A stretch of 64,000 nt of DNA from an uncultured Christensenella sp. GTDB lineage: Bacteria > Bacillota > Clostridia > Christensenellales > Pumilibacteraceae. Position 1 is the stretch's first letter; each line of letters opens with the position of its first letter. This document shows, one piece after another, positions 44,923-54,195 of the stretch. Both the position numbers and the translations under genes were made by a program. Where the stretch lies: contig CAJTPT010000009.1 in NCBI GenBank assembly GCA_910578545.1, positions 14,140 to 78,139 of the forward strand, read 5' to 3'. The notes below the pieces were generated by a model. It saw nothing but the letters and a program-made list of their open reading frames with translations, ran no database searches and was not told the DNA's origin.

Positions 44923-46962
44923 TTATTCTCGATTATTGTTAAGCATACAGGCGCGCACCGTTTCCACAAGCTTTTTGTACGCCGCTTGAGCCTGCGTTTT
45001 GCTGTCAAAGCCGAGCGCGTATTCGATACGCCCTGCCACTTCCTTGTCCTTAAACGTGCCCTCGGCGGCGGCAAACATCCAAAGATAGTAAGCGATATCG
45101 CGGTCGTCGGGCTTATACCCTGTTTTATCGAGCGCGGCCTTCAGCGTTGCCGAGCATGCAAACATATACGGAAGCGCGCGCCGATTAAACACCGTTAAAA
45201 ACGCATACGCCGTATAATATCCGTTGCCGTAGCCGGACGGCATTTGCGGAACGCTCACATTGGACAGCGGACAAAATGCGTTGTCCATTATGAAGGTTGC
45301 CGCCCCGTCGCTTTCGCACATCAGCGCCGAAAGTATCACCGCCTTTACGAGCGGTTCGACGTACGGCGAGCATAACGCGTTTCGCATTTGCACTCTAAGC
45401 CGTGCGTCGGCGCTTATCGTGCGCAATGTTTCAAACATGATTTTTATGACCGAGCGGGTATTCTTGTATTCGAGCGTCAAAAACACTTCCAGTCCGAACC
45501 TGAACGGCTCGCTCGTGATTATATCGTCGTTTGCGGTAAACTGCTTTGACCGTATGATATCTATTATTCCGTCCACCAACAGCCCGAGTACGTTTTGCGG
45601 CGTTTCCTCTTCCACCGGCATTCTGTCTATATCCGACTTGGCGAGAATATAAAAATACTGCGCGTTAAAGTCGTCGTACAGCACGCGGGAAATAGTAAAC
45701 AGTTCTTTTACCGCCTGCTTGCGGTCGCCCGTATTGTACAGCATTTGCGCATACACCTTGCGAAGGTCAAGCGAATTAAACTCTTCGACGTACTGCTCGG
45801 CAAGCGACAGCGCTTGGCTTGGATTACAATACTTTATGGCATAAGACAACGCCTTAAACACATGATCGGAATCTACGAAATCACCTACGTCTATCCGCTC
45901 GAGCGTAGCGGGGATTTGCTCGTAATCCTTTTTAAGCTCGTACAACGCGCACCGGATTGTTCCGACAAGTGCACCGTCCGGTCTAACCGTATACGCCCTA
46001 TCGAGCGCGGCCTGCGCTTCGACCAAGTTATCGCGATCCATATAGATATTCGCCCTAATGCACTCGGCACAGTAGTACAGCCTTTCGCTTTCGGGTCCGA
46101 TAGCGTCTAGCTTGAGCAAAGCGGCGTCGTAATCGCCGTCCGAGCACAGCCGTTGCGCCTCGCGCAGTGCGAGCTTGTAGCGAAGATCTTCGTCGCCCAC
46201 CTCTTCGTCGTCCACCTCGCCGAACGCGACGTCGGTATCACGTTCGTCATCCTCGTCGTCGCTTTTAGCAATTTGCATCATTACGTCAAACAATGCGTTC
46301 GCGTCGTACGGCGGCTCGGGGTCGGCGGTACGATTAAACGGTAAAACCTTGTTTTTAGCGGGGGTTCCTTCGATAGTTGCCGCAACATCCGAAAATTTTC
46401 CGCCCTTAAACTTAATTATTACGCCGCGGTGTTCCTTTTTTGGCGGAGCGCTCTCGGCCGCTCGTTCCTCATCGTCAAGCGGCTCGCAATATCCGTCGGC
46501 AATCGCGCCGAAAGCGCGCATGGGAAACAGCCCGTCAAAGTCGATAAACGCGCCGTCCTCGGTAAAAATATCTATGCCGAACATGGACAGCTCGTCCACC
46601 ATTGCGGCAACGTCGAAACCGCACTTTTTTGTCCATTCGCAAAACTCGACTATCGACGCGGCGTCACGACGCAAAAACGCGACGGCAAGAAGCGCACTGT
46701 ACGCCCTTTTGCAATCGGGGTAAAACGCCAAGTGCATCATAAATTCGCGATACGCCAAAGTAAGCAACTCCTGATCGTCGCAGTTCTGGGTCATAAGCAC
46801 GTAAAGCATACCCATAGCCAGGTGAAAATCGGGGTTTTCAGTCGCCTCGGAAAACTTAATGAGCTTGTCTATCGCGCCATCGTAATCGCTACTTTCCACG
46901 CATTCGCAAAACTCACGCTTGTACAGCGCAACCGCGCCGCGTATGTCGAATTTTTTTATCAA
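44923..46962 (-). CDS. TPR-containing protein, unknown function
   Basis: A 679-residue soluble protein. Residues ~20-110 and ~265-440 read as tetratricopeptide-like helices (SSDYDGAIDKLIKFSEATENPDFHLAMGMLYVLM; CSDGDYDAALLKLDAIGPESERLYYCAECIRANIYMDRDNLVEAQAALDRAY). A ~90-residue, strongly acidic linker (about 195-255, EDDERDTDVAFGEVDDEEVGDED) separates them. The C-terminal ~230 residues are helical with Cys and Met. It lies between the YesL-like membrane protein (17-nt gap) and the helical-repeat protein. Confidence 0.75.
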   Translation of the reverse strand: MIKKFDIRGAVALYKREFCECVESSDYDGAIDKLIKFSEATENPDFHLAMGMLYVLMTQNCDDQELLTLAYREFMMHLAFYPDCKRAYSALLAVAFLRRDAASIVEFCEWTKKCGFDVAAMVDELSMFGIDIFTEDGAFIDFDGLFPMRAFGAIADGYCEPLDDEERAAESAPPKKEHRGVIIKFKGGKFSDVAATIEGTPAKNKVLPFNRTADPEPPYDANALFDVMMQIAKSDDEDDERDTDVAFGEVDDEEVGDEDLRYKLALREAQRLCSDGDYDAALLKLDAIGPESERLYYCAECIRANIYMDRDNLVEAQAALDRAYTVRPDGALVGTIRCALYELKKDYEQIPATLERIDVGDFVDSDHVFKALSYAIKYCNPSQALSLAEQYVEEFNSLDLRKVYAQMLYNTGDRKQAVKELFTISRVLYDDFNAQYFYILAKSDIDRMPVEEETPQNVLGLLVDGIIDIIRSKQFTANDDIITSEPFRFGLEVFLTLEYKNTRSVIKIMFETLRTISADARLRVQMRNALCSPYVEPLVKAVILSALMCESDGAATFIMDNAFCPLSNVSVPQMPSGYGNGYYTAYAFLTVFNRRALPYMFACSATLKAALDKTGYKPDDRDIAYYLWMFAAAEGTFKDKEVAGRIEYALGFDSKTQAQAAYKKLVETVRACMLNNNRE

Positions 46963-46979
46963 TCAAGCCTCTGTAGTTT

Positions 46980-48179
46980 TTAGTTGTCGGTATCGCTTTG
47001 ACCCGTTTCTTTCGTATTGTCAGCTTGCTCTTCCTCTGTATCCTCGCCGTCCGAAACGTCGTTGGATTCTTTCAAAACCTGCTCGTGCTCGCGCTGTAGC
47101 CGTTCCAAATCCTCTCTTCGGAAAGTCGGCGTAAGCGGCGTAATGGACGAGCCCTCGTCGATAGACTTTTTGCGTTTTTTGGGATTCTTGTACGTAGCGG
47201 GCGCCTTCTTTTTTTGCTTTTCGGACGCCGGCTCTTCCAAATCGCTTTCGCGTTTGGAATAAACCCTCGACGGCTTGTCCGTAATCTTGTCGTACAAAAA
47301 CTTTTCGTAACAAGCGTGGCAGAACAGCGATATTACGAGCGTGCTGAACGAAAAGCCCAAAAACACGTATATCATAACCAAAAGCACGGTTATGCCCGGT
47401 ATAAACATCAAGTAAACGGGTATCAAACCTATACCGATAAAGATAATCGATTGCAAAAGCGCACCGAACACGAAAAGCACCGAATTGCGTATAAGCACCA
47501 TGGGGCGCATTTTGAACGCAACGTTTTGCGTCATAAAGAACGACGTGAAGATTATCATGAATACAAGCAGAATCATGGACAACGTTACGGACAGCGCTTT
47601 GAGCGATACGGACATTCCGTACGCGTCAAAGTACCCGAGCGAAAACACTACGAGCACGAGCGTCAATCCGAACGCAATACCTATCAACAACGACGGAAGC
47701 CAGCACTTGCCTATTCCGCGAAAAAAGTCCTTAAACGTATGCGTCGGCTCTTCCCAAATAAGCTTGCGAATGACGTATAGATTGCCGGACACGCCGACCG
47801 CGAACACAGCGATACAGGGCACCAATACCAAAAACTCGAAAAGTTGATAAGTAAATGCCGAAATATTGCCTTGATTGACGGCGTTTACAACCACGTTGTT
47901 ACCAATAAATATATTTGCAGAATACGGTATAAAGCCGTTGGCAACCGTTGAATTCATGAAAAACAACAATATGACCGCTATTGCAGGCAGAGCAAAAAGC
48001 AGAGTCAAAAGGTTAAGAAAAACCATCGTTCCGAAACGGTTGAAAAACAGATACTTAAACATAGCCCATTTGGACATGTTAAGCTGTTCGGGCGTAAGGT
48101 CGGGCTTATCGTCCCTACCGAACATCATGCGTTGGACAATACCCTGTTTCTTCTTTCCCGTTTTTTCCTTGTTAGCCAT
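46980..48179 (-). CDS. YesL-like (DUF624-type) membrane protein with long disordered tail
   Basis: A 399-residue protein. An N-terminal basic segment is followed by six membrane helices, the first in the YesL-like context KYLFFNRFGTMVFLNLLTLLFALPAIAVILLF, with a FKDFFRGIGKCW loop after the third. The C-terminal ~110 residues are charged and disordered (basic, then Ser/Thr/Glu-rich). Its start overlaps the end of the M20-like gene by 8 nt. Family function is unknown; YesL genes are often near carbohydrate-uptake loci, which is not the case here. Confidence 0.7.
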   Translation of the reverse strand: MANKEKTGKKKQGIVQRMMFGRDDKPDLTPEQLNMSKWAMFKYLFFNRFGTMVFLNLLTLLFALPAIAVILLFFMNSTVANGFIPYSANIFIGNNVVVNAVNQGNISAFTYQLFEFLVLVPCIAVFAVGVSGNLYVIRKLIWEEPTHTFKDFFRGIGKCWLPSLLIGIAFGLTLVLVVFSLGYFDAYGMSVSLKALSVTLSMILLVFMIIFTSFFMTQNVAFKMRPMVLIRNSVLFVFGALLQSIIFIGIGLIPVYLMFIPGITVLLVMIYVFLGFSFSTLVISLFCHACYEKFLYDKITDKPSRVYSKRESDLEEPASEKQKKKAPATYKNPKKRKKSIDEGSSITPLTPTFRREDLERLQREHEQVLKESNDVSDGEDTEEEQADNTKETGQSDTDN

Positions 48180-49032
48180 TTATACTCCTTGTATCGGCAA
48201 GCCTTAAAAAAAGCCGAACGACCGTATCCGACGAAACTCCGTCGCCGACGGAAATCATACAGCCGCAAATTTTATCGAGATAACGCGACACGGCGTACGA
48301 GCATTCCGTCGACCTAATAAGCGTAACCATATCGCCCGCCGACTGCCGCACCTTGTCAACGCATAGCGCGTCGTTTTTTATGGGCGGATAGTTTTTGGAT
48401 ACAACCAAGGCATGCTCAGTACCGTTTTCGTCATCATACCGCTGTGCTATCCGCTCTATGTCGAGCAGCGCGCTTTCGATTTTTGCTTTGTCGAAATAGC
48501 GTAATACAAAGCTTTGTCCGTCGCCGACTGTAGTGCAATCGATTGCATATCGCTCGGCAATTTGTCCGACGGACGAGTAAACATCGGTTTCCTTGCCGCC
48601 GATGACTTTAAGCGAAAACTCCAGTATTCCCGCGCCCGCCACGCCGTAGCAACAGCCTATCCCGTCACTCGGCACGCCGCCGCATATTGCAGCGGAATAC
48701 AACTCGCCAACTTCGCCTACAAGCTCGTGCTCGTCTTCGGTATTCCCGTCGAATATCAAGCGGACGCCGACGATTGCGTTTGCCGCAAGTTCTGCCGCAA
48801 AGCACAGCAGGACAGTCGTTTGATAGGTATCTGCAAGCTCGGCGTAAAACGCAATGCGCGATTTTGCCCTACCGATATCGCAGTACATGCAGTCATTTAC
48901 GGTCTTGAGCTTAAACCCAAACCGCTTGAGCTCGGCGGCTACAAATGCCGTAGCGTCGGCCGTATCTGTATCGGCAAAAGCGGTGAGCCGTTGCCTGACA
49001 AAATCAACGTACTGCAAAGACTTTTCGTCCAT
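48172..49032 (-). CDS. M20-peptidase-like protein lacking the metal site
   Basis: The 286 residues follow the M20 (amidohydrolase/aminoacylase) layout: an N-terminal helix (YVDFVRQRLTAF), AFVAAELKRFGF, SRIAFYAEL, then TTVLLCFAAELA...VGVRLIFDGNTEDEHELVGEVGELY, and a lid-like EFSLKVIGG segment. The metal-binding HACGHD motif that should lie between AEL and TTVLL is deleted. The later Glu-Glu region is altered (NTEDEHEL). Enzymatic activity is unlikely. It is the first gene of the four-gene operon; its -10 box is six bases from the ATG and there is no Shine-Dalgarno. Confidence 0.6.
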   Translation of the reverse strand: MDEKSLQYVDFVRQRLTAFADTDTADATAFVAAELKRFGFKLKTVNDCMYCDIGRAKSRIAFYAELADTYQTTVLLCFAAELAANAIVGVRLIFDGNTEDEHELVGEVGELYSAAICGGVPSDGIGCCYGVAGAGILEFSLKVIGGKETDVYSSVGQIAERYAIDCTTVGDGQSFVLRYFDKAKIESALLDIERIAQRYDDENGTEHALVVSKNYPPIKNDALCVDKVRQSAGDMVTLIRSTECSYAVSRYLDKICGCMISVGDGVSSDTVVRLFLRLADTRSING

Positions 49033-49038
49033 ACACCC

Positions 49039-49067
49039 ATTATACTACTTTTGTCTGCCGTTTTCAA
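49039..49067 (-). promoter_or_regulatory. promoter of the 44-49 kb operon (leaderless configuration)
   Basis: Minus-strand TTGAAA (49062-49067), 17-bp spacer, TATAAT (49039-49044). Only GGGTGT separates the -10 box from the ATG at 49032. Confidence 0.78.
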
Positions 49068-49163
49068 GTAAAACCACAGTCTTTTTATCTAATATTACAA
49101 GAGTATTTTTTCGCCCATACTTTCGGATTACCGCCACAATTAGAGCAATATCTTTTGTATCGC

Positions 49164-49192
49164 TTGACTTATAAATACCGTTTTGCTAAGAT
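49164..49192 (+). promoter_or_regulatory. promoter of asd-dapA-dapB
   Basis: TTGACT (49164-49169), 17-bp spacer, TAAGAT (49187-49192). Transcription should start about 10 nt before the asd ATG, so there is no room for a lysine riboswitch. Confidence 0.65.
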
Positions 49193-49208
49193 AGTTACGG
49201 AGGATAAT

Positions 49209-50207
49209 ATGGACGAAAAAATTGCCGTAGTAGGAGCTACGGGGCTTGTGGGGCGCACCATGCTCGAGGTGCTTGGCGAGCGCGCATTCCCTATAAGCGA
49301 ATTGCATCTTTTCGCGTCAAAAAACAGCGCGGGCAAAACGATTGAGTTTAACGGCAAGCCGTACGTTGTGGAAGAGCTTACCGAGGACGCCGTCAAAAAA
49401 TCCGGCGTCAAGTACGCTATATTTTCGGCGGGAAGCGACGTTTCCAAAAGGTTTGCGCCTGTTTTTGCAAGCTGTGGCTCCGTCGTTATAGACAACTCGT
49501 CGCAGTGGCGCATGGATAAATCGGTGCCGCTCGTAGTGCCCGAGGTCAACCCGCAAGCGGCTTTCGCCCATCACGGCATAATCGCCAATCCCAACTGCTC
49601 AACCATTCAGGCGGTTGTGGCGTTAAAGCCGCTACACGACGCGTTCAAAATAAAGCGGATAGTTTATTCTACATACCAAGCGGTGTCCGGCGCGGGCAAG
49701 CAGGGCTTACTCGACCTTGTCGACGGCGAGAAAGGCGAAAAACCCAAAAAGTTCCCCTATCCGATTGCGCACAATGTTCTTCCGCACATCGACGTTTTTG
49801 CCGACGACTGTTACACCAAGGAAGAGCTTAAGATGATAAACGAAACGCGCAAAATCTTAGGCGATGAATCTTTACGCATTACCGCCACCACCGCGCGCGT
49901 TCCCGTATACTACGGACACAGCGAGAGTATAAATATAGAGTTTTACAAGCCCGTAACGCGTGCCGCCGCAATAGACGTATTAAAAGCGGCAAATGGCATA
50001 ATCGTTTGCGACGATCCCGCTAACAGCGTTTATCCCCAACCGCTCGACGCAGAGGGGCGCGACGAGGTTTTTGTAGGGCGCATACGCGAGGATAAGTCTG
50101 TCGAGCACGGACTTAACATCTGGGTCGTAGCGGACAACATTCGCAAGGGCGCGGCGACGAACGCAGTACAAATCGCGGAGCTTCTTCATACCGCGGCACA
50201 TCAATAA
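49209..50207 (+). CDS. asd: aspartate-semialdehyde dehydrogenase
   Basis: Asd reduces aspartyl phosphate to aspartate semialdehyde. The 332-residue product has the NADP site VVGATGLVGRTM, the catalytic Cys in ANPNCST, the YQAVSGAGK segment and HIDVF..., RITATTARVPVYYGHSE motifs. ATG 49209 has ACGGAGG 6 nt upstream; an upstream in-frame ATG at 49155 overlaps the promoter. First gene of the lysine/DAP operon. Confidence 0.97.
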   Translation: MDEKIAVVGATGLVGRTMLEVLGERAFPISELHLFASKNSAGKTIEFNGKPYVVEELTEDAVKKSGVKYAIFSAGSDVSKRFAPVFASCGSVVIDNSSQWRMDKSVPLVVPEVNPQAAFAHHGIIANPNCSTIQAVVALKPLHDAFKIKRIVYSTYQAVSGAGKQGLLDLVDGEKGEKPKKFPYPIAHNVLPHIDVFADDCYTKEELKMINETRKILGDESLRITATTARVPVYYGHSESINIEFYKPVTRAAAIDVLKAANGIIVCDDPANSVYPQPLDAEGRDEVFVGRIREDKSVEHGLNIWVVADNIRKGAATNAVQIAELLHTAAHQ

Positions 50208-50217
50208 AGAGGTGATC

Positions 50218-51102
50218 ATGACACTTTTTAAAGGCGTCGGCGTAGCTATGGTAACACCGTTCGGCAATGACGGAGGCATCGACTACGGCGTACTCAAGGA
50301 ATACGTAGAGCATTTGATTTCGGGCGGCGCATCGGCGCTTATCCCGTTCGGCACGACGGGCGAACCGGCAACGGTCACGGCGGCAGAATACGAAAAAGCC
50401 ACGGCGTTTATTATAAAACAAGTCAACAAACGCGTGCCCGTTATAGTCGGCGCAGGCAGCAATAACACCGCGCTCGCCTACGACCATGCGCTTACCGCAA
50501 AACGCTTGGGCGCGGACGGCGTACTCGTAGTTACACCGTACTACAACAAGTGTACCCAAAACGGCATTATAGAGCATTACAAAGCGGTTGCTAAAGCGGG
50601 CATTCCCGTTATAGCGTACAATGTCCCCTCTCGCACGGGCGTAAACATTGCGCCCGCAACGGTGCGGCGGCTTGCCGAAATCAACGGCGTTGTCGGCATA
50701 AAAGAAGCAAACGGAAACATGGACCACTTTATGCAGGTAGCCAAAATCTGCGGCGAGGTCGGGCTCGATATGTACAGCGGCGAGGACGGACTTACCGCCG
50801 TTGCAATCATGCTCGGTTGTAAAGGCGTTATCTCGGTTGCGGCTAACCCTGCGCCCAAGCAAATGGCAGAGCTGTGCAATCTGTGCTTTAACGGCGACTA
50901 CCAAAAAGCGGTGCAATTGCAGTTTAAACTGCAAGAGCTGATTGACAGTCTTTTCTGCGAGGTCAATCCTATCCCTGCAAAAAAGGCAATGCAACTGCTC
51001 GGCTTCGAGGTGGGTACGCCGCGCCTGCCGCTTACCGAAATGGAAAAAGACCACACTGAACGGCTTAAAGCCGCAATGTGCGAATTGGGGTTAATAGCAT
51101 GA
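50218..51102 (+). CDS. dapA: 4-hydroxy-tetrahydrodipicolinate synthase
   Basis: DapA condenses pyruvate with aspartate semialdehyde. The 294 residues include GTTGEPATVT, the Tyr motif VIAYNVPSRTG, and the Schiff-base Lys in VVGIKEANGNM. ATG 50218 has AAAGAGGTGAT. It follows asd by 10 nt and overlaps dapB by 4 nt (ATGA). Confidence 0.97.
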   Translation: MTLFKGVGVAMVTPFGNDGGIDYGVLKEYVEHLISGGASALIPFGTTGEPATVTAAEYEKATAFIIKQVNKRVPVIVGAGSNNTALAYDHALTAKRLGADGVLVVTPYYNKCTQNGIIEHYKAVAKAGIPVIAYNVPSRTGVNIAPATVRRLAEINGVVGIKEANGNMDHFMQVAKICGEVGLDMYSGEDGLTAVAIMLGCKGVISVAANPAPKQMAELCNLCFNGDYQKAVQLQFKLQELIDSLFCEVNPIPAKKAMQLLGFEVGTPRLPLTEMEKDHTERLKAAMCELGLIA

Positions 51103-51833
51103 AAAAAGCGTTTATTTTCGGAATCAACGGAAGAATGGGACAAATGCTTTGCGCATCTGCGGGAGACTACGGCTATAAGGTAGTCGGCGGCATGGACAAG
51201 ACGCCGAGCGGCGGCATCGTTCCCGTATTCGATGACGTAAACAAGATCGACATATCGTTTGACGTTATTATAGATTTTTCCAATCCGTACCTGCTCTCGC
51301 CCATTATCGCGCTTGAGCAACGCGTAAAAACTCCTATAGTGCTGGCAACCACCGGCTACAACGACAGCGAGATGATGAGCATAAGAATGCTTTCAAAGTC
51401 TGTGCCGGTGTTTAAATCCGGCAACATGAGCCTCGGCATTGCCGCTACCAAAGCGGCGGCGATTACGGCAAAGGCAATACTCGGCGACTCGTTCGACGTG
51501 GAAATCGTGGAAAAACACCACAACCAAAAGCTGGACAACCCGTCGGGCACGGCGTTACTTCTTGCCGACGCACTATCCCCGCGCGACAGCCAAATAGTCA
51601 ATCGCGACGGCAAACGCAAGCATGGCGAGCTCGGCATAACGTCGGTACGAGGCGGCGGAGTCGTAGGCGAACATGAGATAGGCTTTTACGGAGAGGATGA
51701 GATAGTAACCATATCGCATTCCGCACGCAGTCGCAAACTGTTTGCCGCGGGCGCGTATAAGGCGGCAGACTTCCTTATTTCTTCCAAACCCGGTCTTTAC
51801 GACATGGACGATCTTGTAAAAACGCTGTTATAA
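51099..51833 (+). CDS. dapB: 4-hydroxy-tetrahydrodipicolinate reductase
   Basis: DapB reduces the DapA product with NAD(P)H. The 244-residue protein has the GINGRMGQ dinucleotide motif, FSNPYLL, and the active-site segment VEKHHNQKLDNPSGTAL. The ATG overlaps the dapA stop. Its 3' end overlaps the convergent kinase-like gene by 6 bp. Confidence 0.97.
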   Translation: MKKAFIFGINGRMGQMLCASAGDYGYKVVGGMDKTPSGGIVPVFDDVNKIDISFDVIIDFSNPYLLSPIIALEQRVKTPIVLATTGYNDSEMMSIRMLSKSVPVFKSGNMSLGIAATKAAAITAKAILGDSFDVEIVEKHHNQKLDNPSGTALLLADALSPRDSQIVNRDGKRKHGELGITSVRGGGVVGEHEIGFYGEDEIVTISHSARSRKLFAAGAYKAADFLISSKPGLYDMDDLVKTLL

Positions 51834-52355
51834 TCCGAAGTCTTTACAAAACTCGGGCGTTTTGGTCCAATACTTTATCCCCCAATTTTCAAAGTTCCAC
51901 TCATCGCAGTACTCGTTACATTCGTAGTCGATATAGTAAAGCTTACCGTCATTCACAATAAAATTAGTCGGATAGTAATCGATATTAAGATGTGCCGCAT
52001 ACAATAGTCGGCACATCTTTTTTATTTGCAAAAGATAGTCGTCGCGCATTTCGCCGCAGGTTATACAATCGGCAACGGTCTTGCCGTCAATATACTCTTT
52101 TAAAATCCGTTCGCCCTCTCGGTCGACGTCGATAAGCTTTGGCATAAGTATGCCGACGTCGGACAGTCGAGCGTAATCATCGAGCTCGGCTTGTAGCTTA
52201 TCGCCGAAATTGTAATAATCACACGGCTCGTGGTGAATGCTTTTTAACACAAACGGCTGTTGTCCGTTTAACACAAGATGTGAATAGCCGCCCTTTCCCT
52301 TGCCGAGCAAATATGCAACTTTATACGGCTTACCGTTTACAATTATTTCATCCAT
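51828..52355 (-). CDS. small kinase-fold (APH/RIO-like) protein
   Basis: A 175-residue minimal protein-kinase fold. It has a Gly-rich loop (LLGKGKGGYSHLVL), an ATP Lys in PFVLKSIH, a catalytic-loop pattern NIDYYPTNFIV (HxDxxxxN-like, His replaced by Asn) and a DFG-like YIDYECNEY. It is short for APH enzymes, lacking much of the C-lobe. ATG 52355 follows AGGTGA; a GTG at 52364 overlapping the previous stop is an alternative. It is encoded directly after the GH13 gene, suggesting a sugar or protein substrate. Function uncertain. Confidence 0.68.
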   Translation of the reverse strand: MDEIIVNGKPYKVAYLLGKGKGGYSHLVLNGQQPFVLKSIHHEPCDYYNFGDKLQAELDDYARLSDVGILMPKLIDVDREGERILKEYIDGKTVADCITCGEMRDDYLLQIKKMCRLLYAAHLNIDYYPTNFIVNDGKLYYIDYECNEYCDEWNFENWGIKYWTKTPEFCKDFGL

Positions 52356-52360
52356 GGTTT

Positions 52361-54097
52361 TCACCTATAATTTACGACTATGCCGCCCGATAAAAGCGCT
52401 CTACCGTCATACTTGCGACAGTACACTACTTTACCGTTTGCGGCGTCAAACGGCAGTGCTGTTTCGGTAGCGTTGATGGCGATTTCCATTTGCCTGCCGT
52501 TACTCGTCCAAACGTAATTGATAAATCTATCGTTATCGGTAAATTGCCACTTTATATCGCCGTACTTAAATTCGGTAAAAACTTTTCGCAAATTCACTAT
52601 TTTTCGGAATTCGCAAATAATCCCGTCATGCTTGCCGCTATCTATCTCTCGCCACGGCATACACCTACGGTTGTGCGATTCCAACACCTCGCCCGCGAGC
52701 GCCGTTTCCGTGCCGTAATAAACGCACGGACTGCCCGGCATCGTCATAAGTATCGTAAGTTCTTGCAGTAGTGCGTCGACCGAATTGCACCTAGTAAATG
52801 CGCGGTCGACGTCGTGATTGTCGAGCATGTTAAACAGCACGCCGTTTATCTGCTTATAGTAGTTATTGTAGTTTTCGTTAAGCGCGTACATAAGCTCGCG
52901 CGTCGACATGCGTTTATCCACGTAAAAATCATTAACGCTTTCCAAAAACTGAAAGTTCATTATCGAATCGTACTCGTCGCCGAGTAGCCACGGAAGCGAC
53001 CGATGCCAAATCTCGCCAAGCATATACAGCTCGGGGTTTAACGCTTTCAGTTCAAACCGAAGCTTCTTTAAAAACCTATGCGAAATCTCGTTGCCGACGT
53101 CAAACCGTATTCCGTCCACGCCAAGCTTTACCCAGCCCTTGCAAACGCTTGTAAGATAGTCCATTACCTCCGGATTATTTGTGTTCAGCTTGGGCATGCC
53201 CGCAACAAACGCAAACGAATAATACCGTCCGTCCTTAGTGTTTCCCTTACCCTTGGCAAAATGCTCGTCGTTGATAAAAAACCAATCGTAATACTTGGAT
53301 TTTCTGCCGTATTCCACAACGTCGCGCCATGCGAAAAACTCGGTGCCGCAGTGATTGAACACTGCGTCGAGCATGATTTTTAGGCCCATGCCGTGCGCTT
53401 TTTGTATTAGCTCGACCAAATCGCTTTGACTTCCGAGATTGGGGTCGACAAGCGTATAGTCGTGCGTGTTATATCTGTGATTGGAATCGGAAAGCATAAT
53501 AGGCGTTAGGTACAAGCCGCCTATGCCGAGAGATTTTATATAGTCGAGCTTTTCCGTAATACCGCGAATATTTCCGCCGTAAAACGAATTAAAGCGCGCC
53601 CTGCTCTCGTCGCCCCATTCCGGCACGTCGAGCGAGCATTTAACGCCATTCGCTCGGTTAAATCTGTCTGGAAAAATCTGATACCACACGACGTCCTCCG
53701 CCCACTTGGGTACCGTGCATACGTCGGCGGAGTTCAGCCAAGCGTATTTAAAATATTGAACAATTCGACCCGCAGTACCGTTCAAGTCGGCGTGCAAACC
53801 GTCGTCAAACATATATGCGCGTTCGGTGCCGCTCTCTATCTCGAAGTAATACTGTAGCCGCCTGTATTCGGGCACGACGCGCACTTCCCAAACAAGAGAG
53901 TGCTTTAGCTCGCTTACACGTTTCATAACGTATTTTTTGCCCTTCCAAGGCGCGCCTTGCTCGCCTATGTACGGATCGTTTGCGTACAGATTGACGCACG
54001 ATACTTCCTTGCCTGTTTCGAGCTTAACAATCAGCGTTTTGCAGTCATATGCGTAGCAACCGACTATCGGGTCGTGCCTAATTGCGTTTACGTTCAT
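52361..54097 (-). CDS. GH13 alpha-glucan hydrolase (cyclomaltodextrinase/neopullulanase type)
   Basis: A 578-residue glycoside hydrolase family 13 enzyme with an N-terminal beta domain (~1-125) of the neopullulanase type. The (beta/alpha)8 barrel has DAVFNH (244-249), the nucleophile Asp333 in GIRFDVGNE, the acid/base Glu362 in LGEIW, and NHD (427-429). A C-terminal beta domain ends the protein. No signal peptide, so it degrades imported maltodextrins or cyclodextrins. Its start has AAGGATGA upstream. It is divergent from an AraC regulator, a likely controller. Confidence 0.95.
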   Translation of the reverse strand: MNVNAIRHDPIVGCYAYDCKTLIVKLETGKEVSCVNLYANDPYIGEQGAPWKGKKYVMKRVSELKHSLVWEVRVVPEYRRLQYYFEIESGTERAYMFDDGLHADLNGTAGRIVQYFKYAWLNSADVCTVPKWAEDVVWYQIFPDRFNRANGVKCSLDVPEWGDESRARFNSFYGGNIRGITEKLDYIKSLGIGGLYLTPIMLSDSNHRYNTHDYTLVDPNLGSQSDLVELIQKAHGMGLKIMLDAVFNHCGTEFFAWRDVVEYGRKSKYYDWFFINDEHFAKGKGNTKDGRYYSFAFVAGMPKLNTNNPEVMDYLTSVCKGWVKLGVDGIRFDVGNEISHRFLKKLRFELKALNPELYMLGEIWHRSLPWLLGDEYDSIMNFQFLESVNDFYVDKRMSTRELMYALNENYNNYYKQINGVLFNMLDNHDVDRAFTRCNSVDALLQELTILMTMPGSPCVYYGTETALAGEVLESHNRRCMPWREIDSGKHDGIICEFRKIVNLRKVFTEFKYGDIKWQFTDNDRFINYVWTSNGRQMEIAINATETALPFDAANGKVVYCRKYDGRALLSGGIVVNYR

Positions 54098-54126
54098 ACA
54101 TTCATCCTTAATATGCTGTAATATAC

Positions 54127-54155
54127 TTGCATTATACTATTAAAAATTGTATAAT
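54127..54155 (+). promoter_or_regulatory. promoter of the AraC-family regulator
   Basis: TTGCAT (54127-54132), 17-bp spacer, TATAAT (54150-54155), 41 bp upstream of the ATG. Confidence 0.7.
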
Positions 54156-54195
54156 TCTTATAGTATATACTTGAATTTTAACACAAAACTATTAT

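Noticed and set aside
49033..49208. Possible lysine riboswitch before asd
   Set aside because: The promoter at 49164-49192 leaves about 10 nt of leader; no riboswitch core is present.
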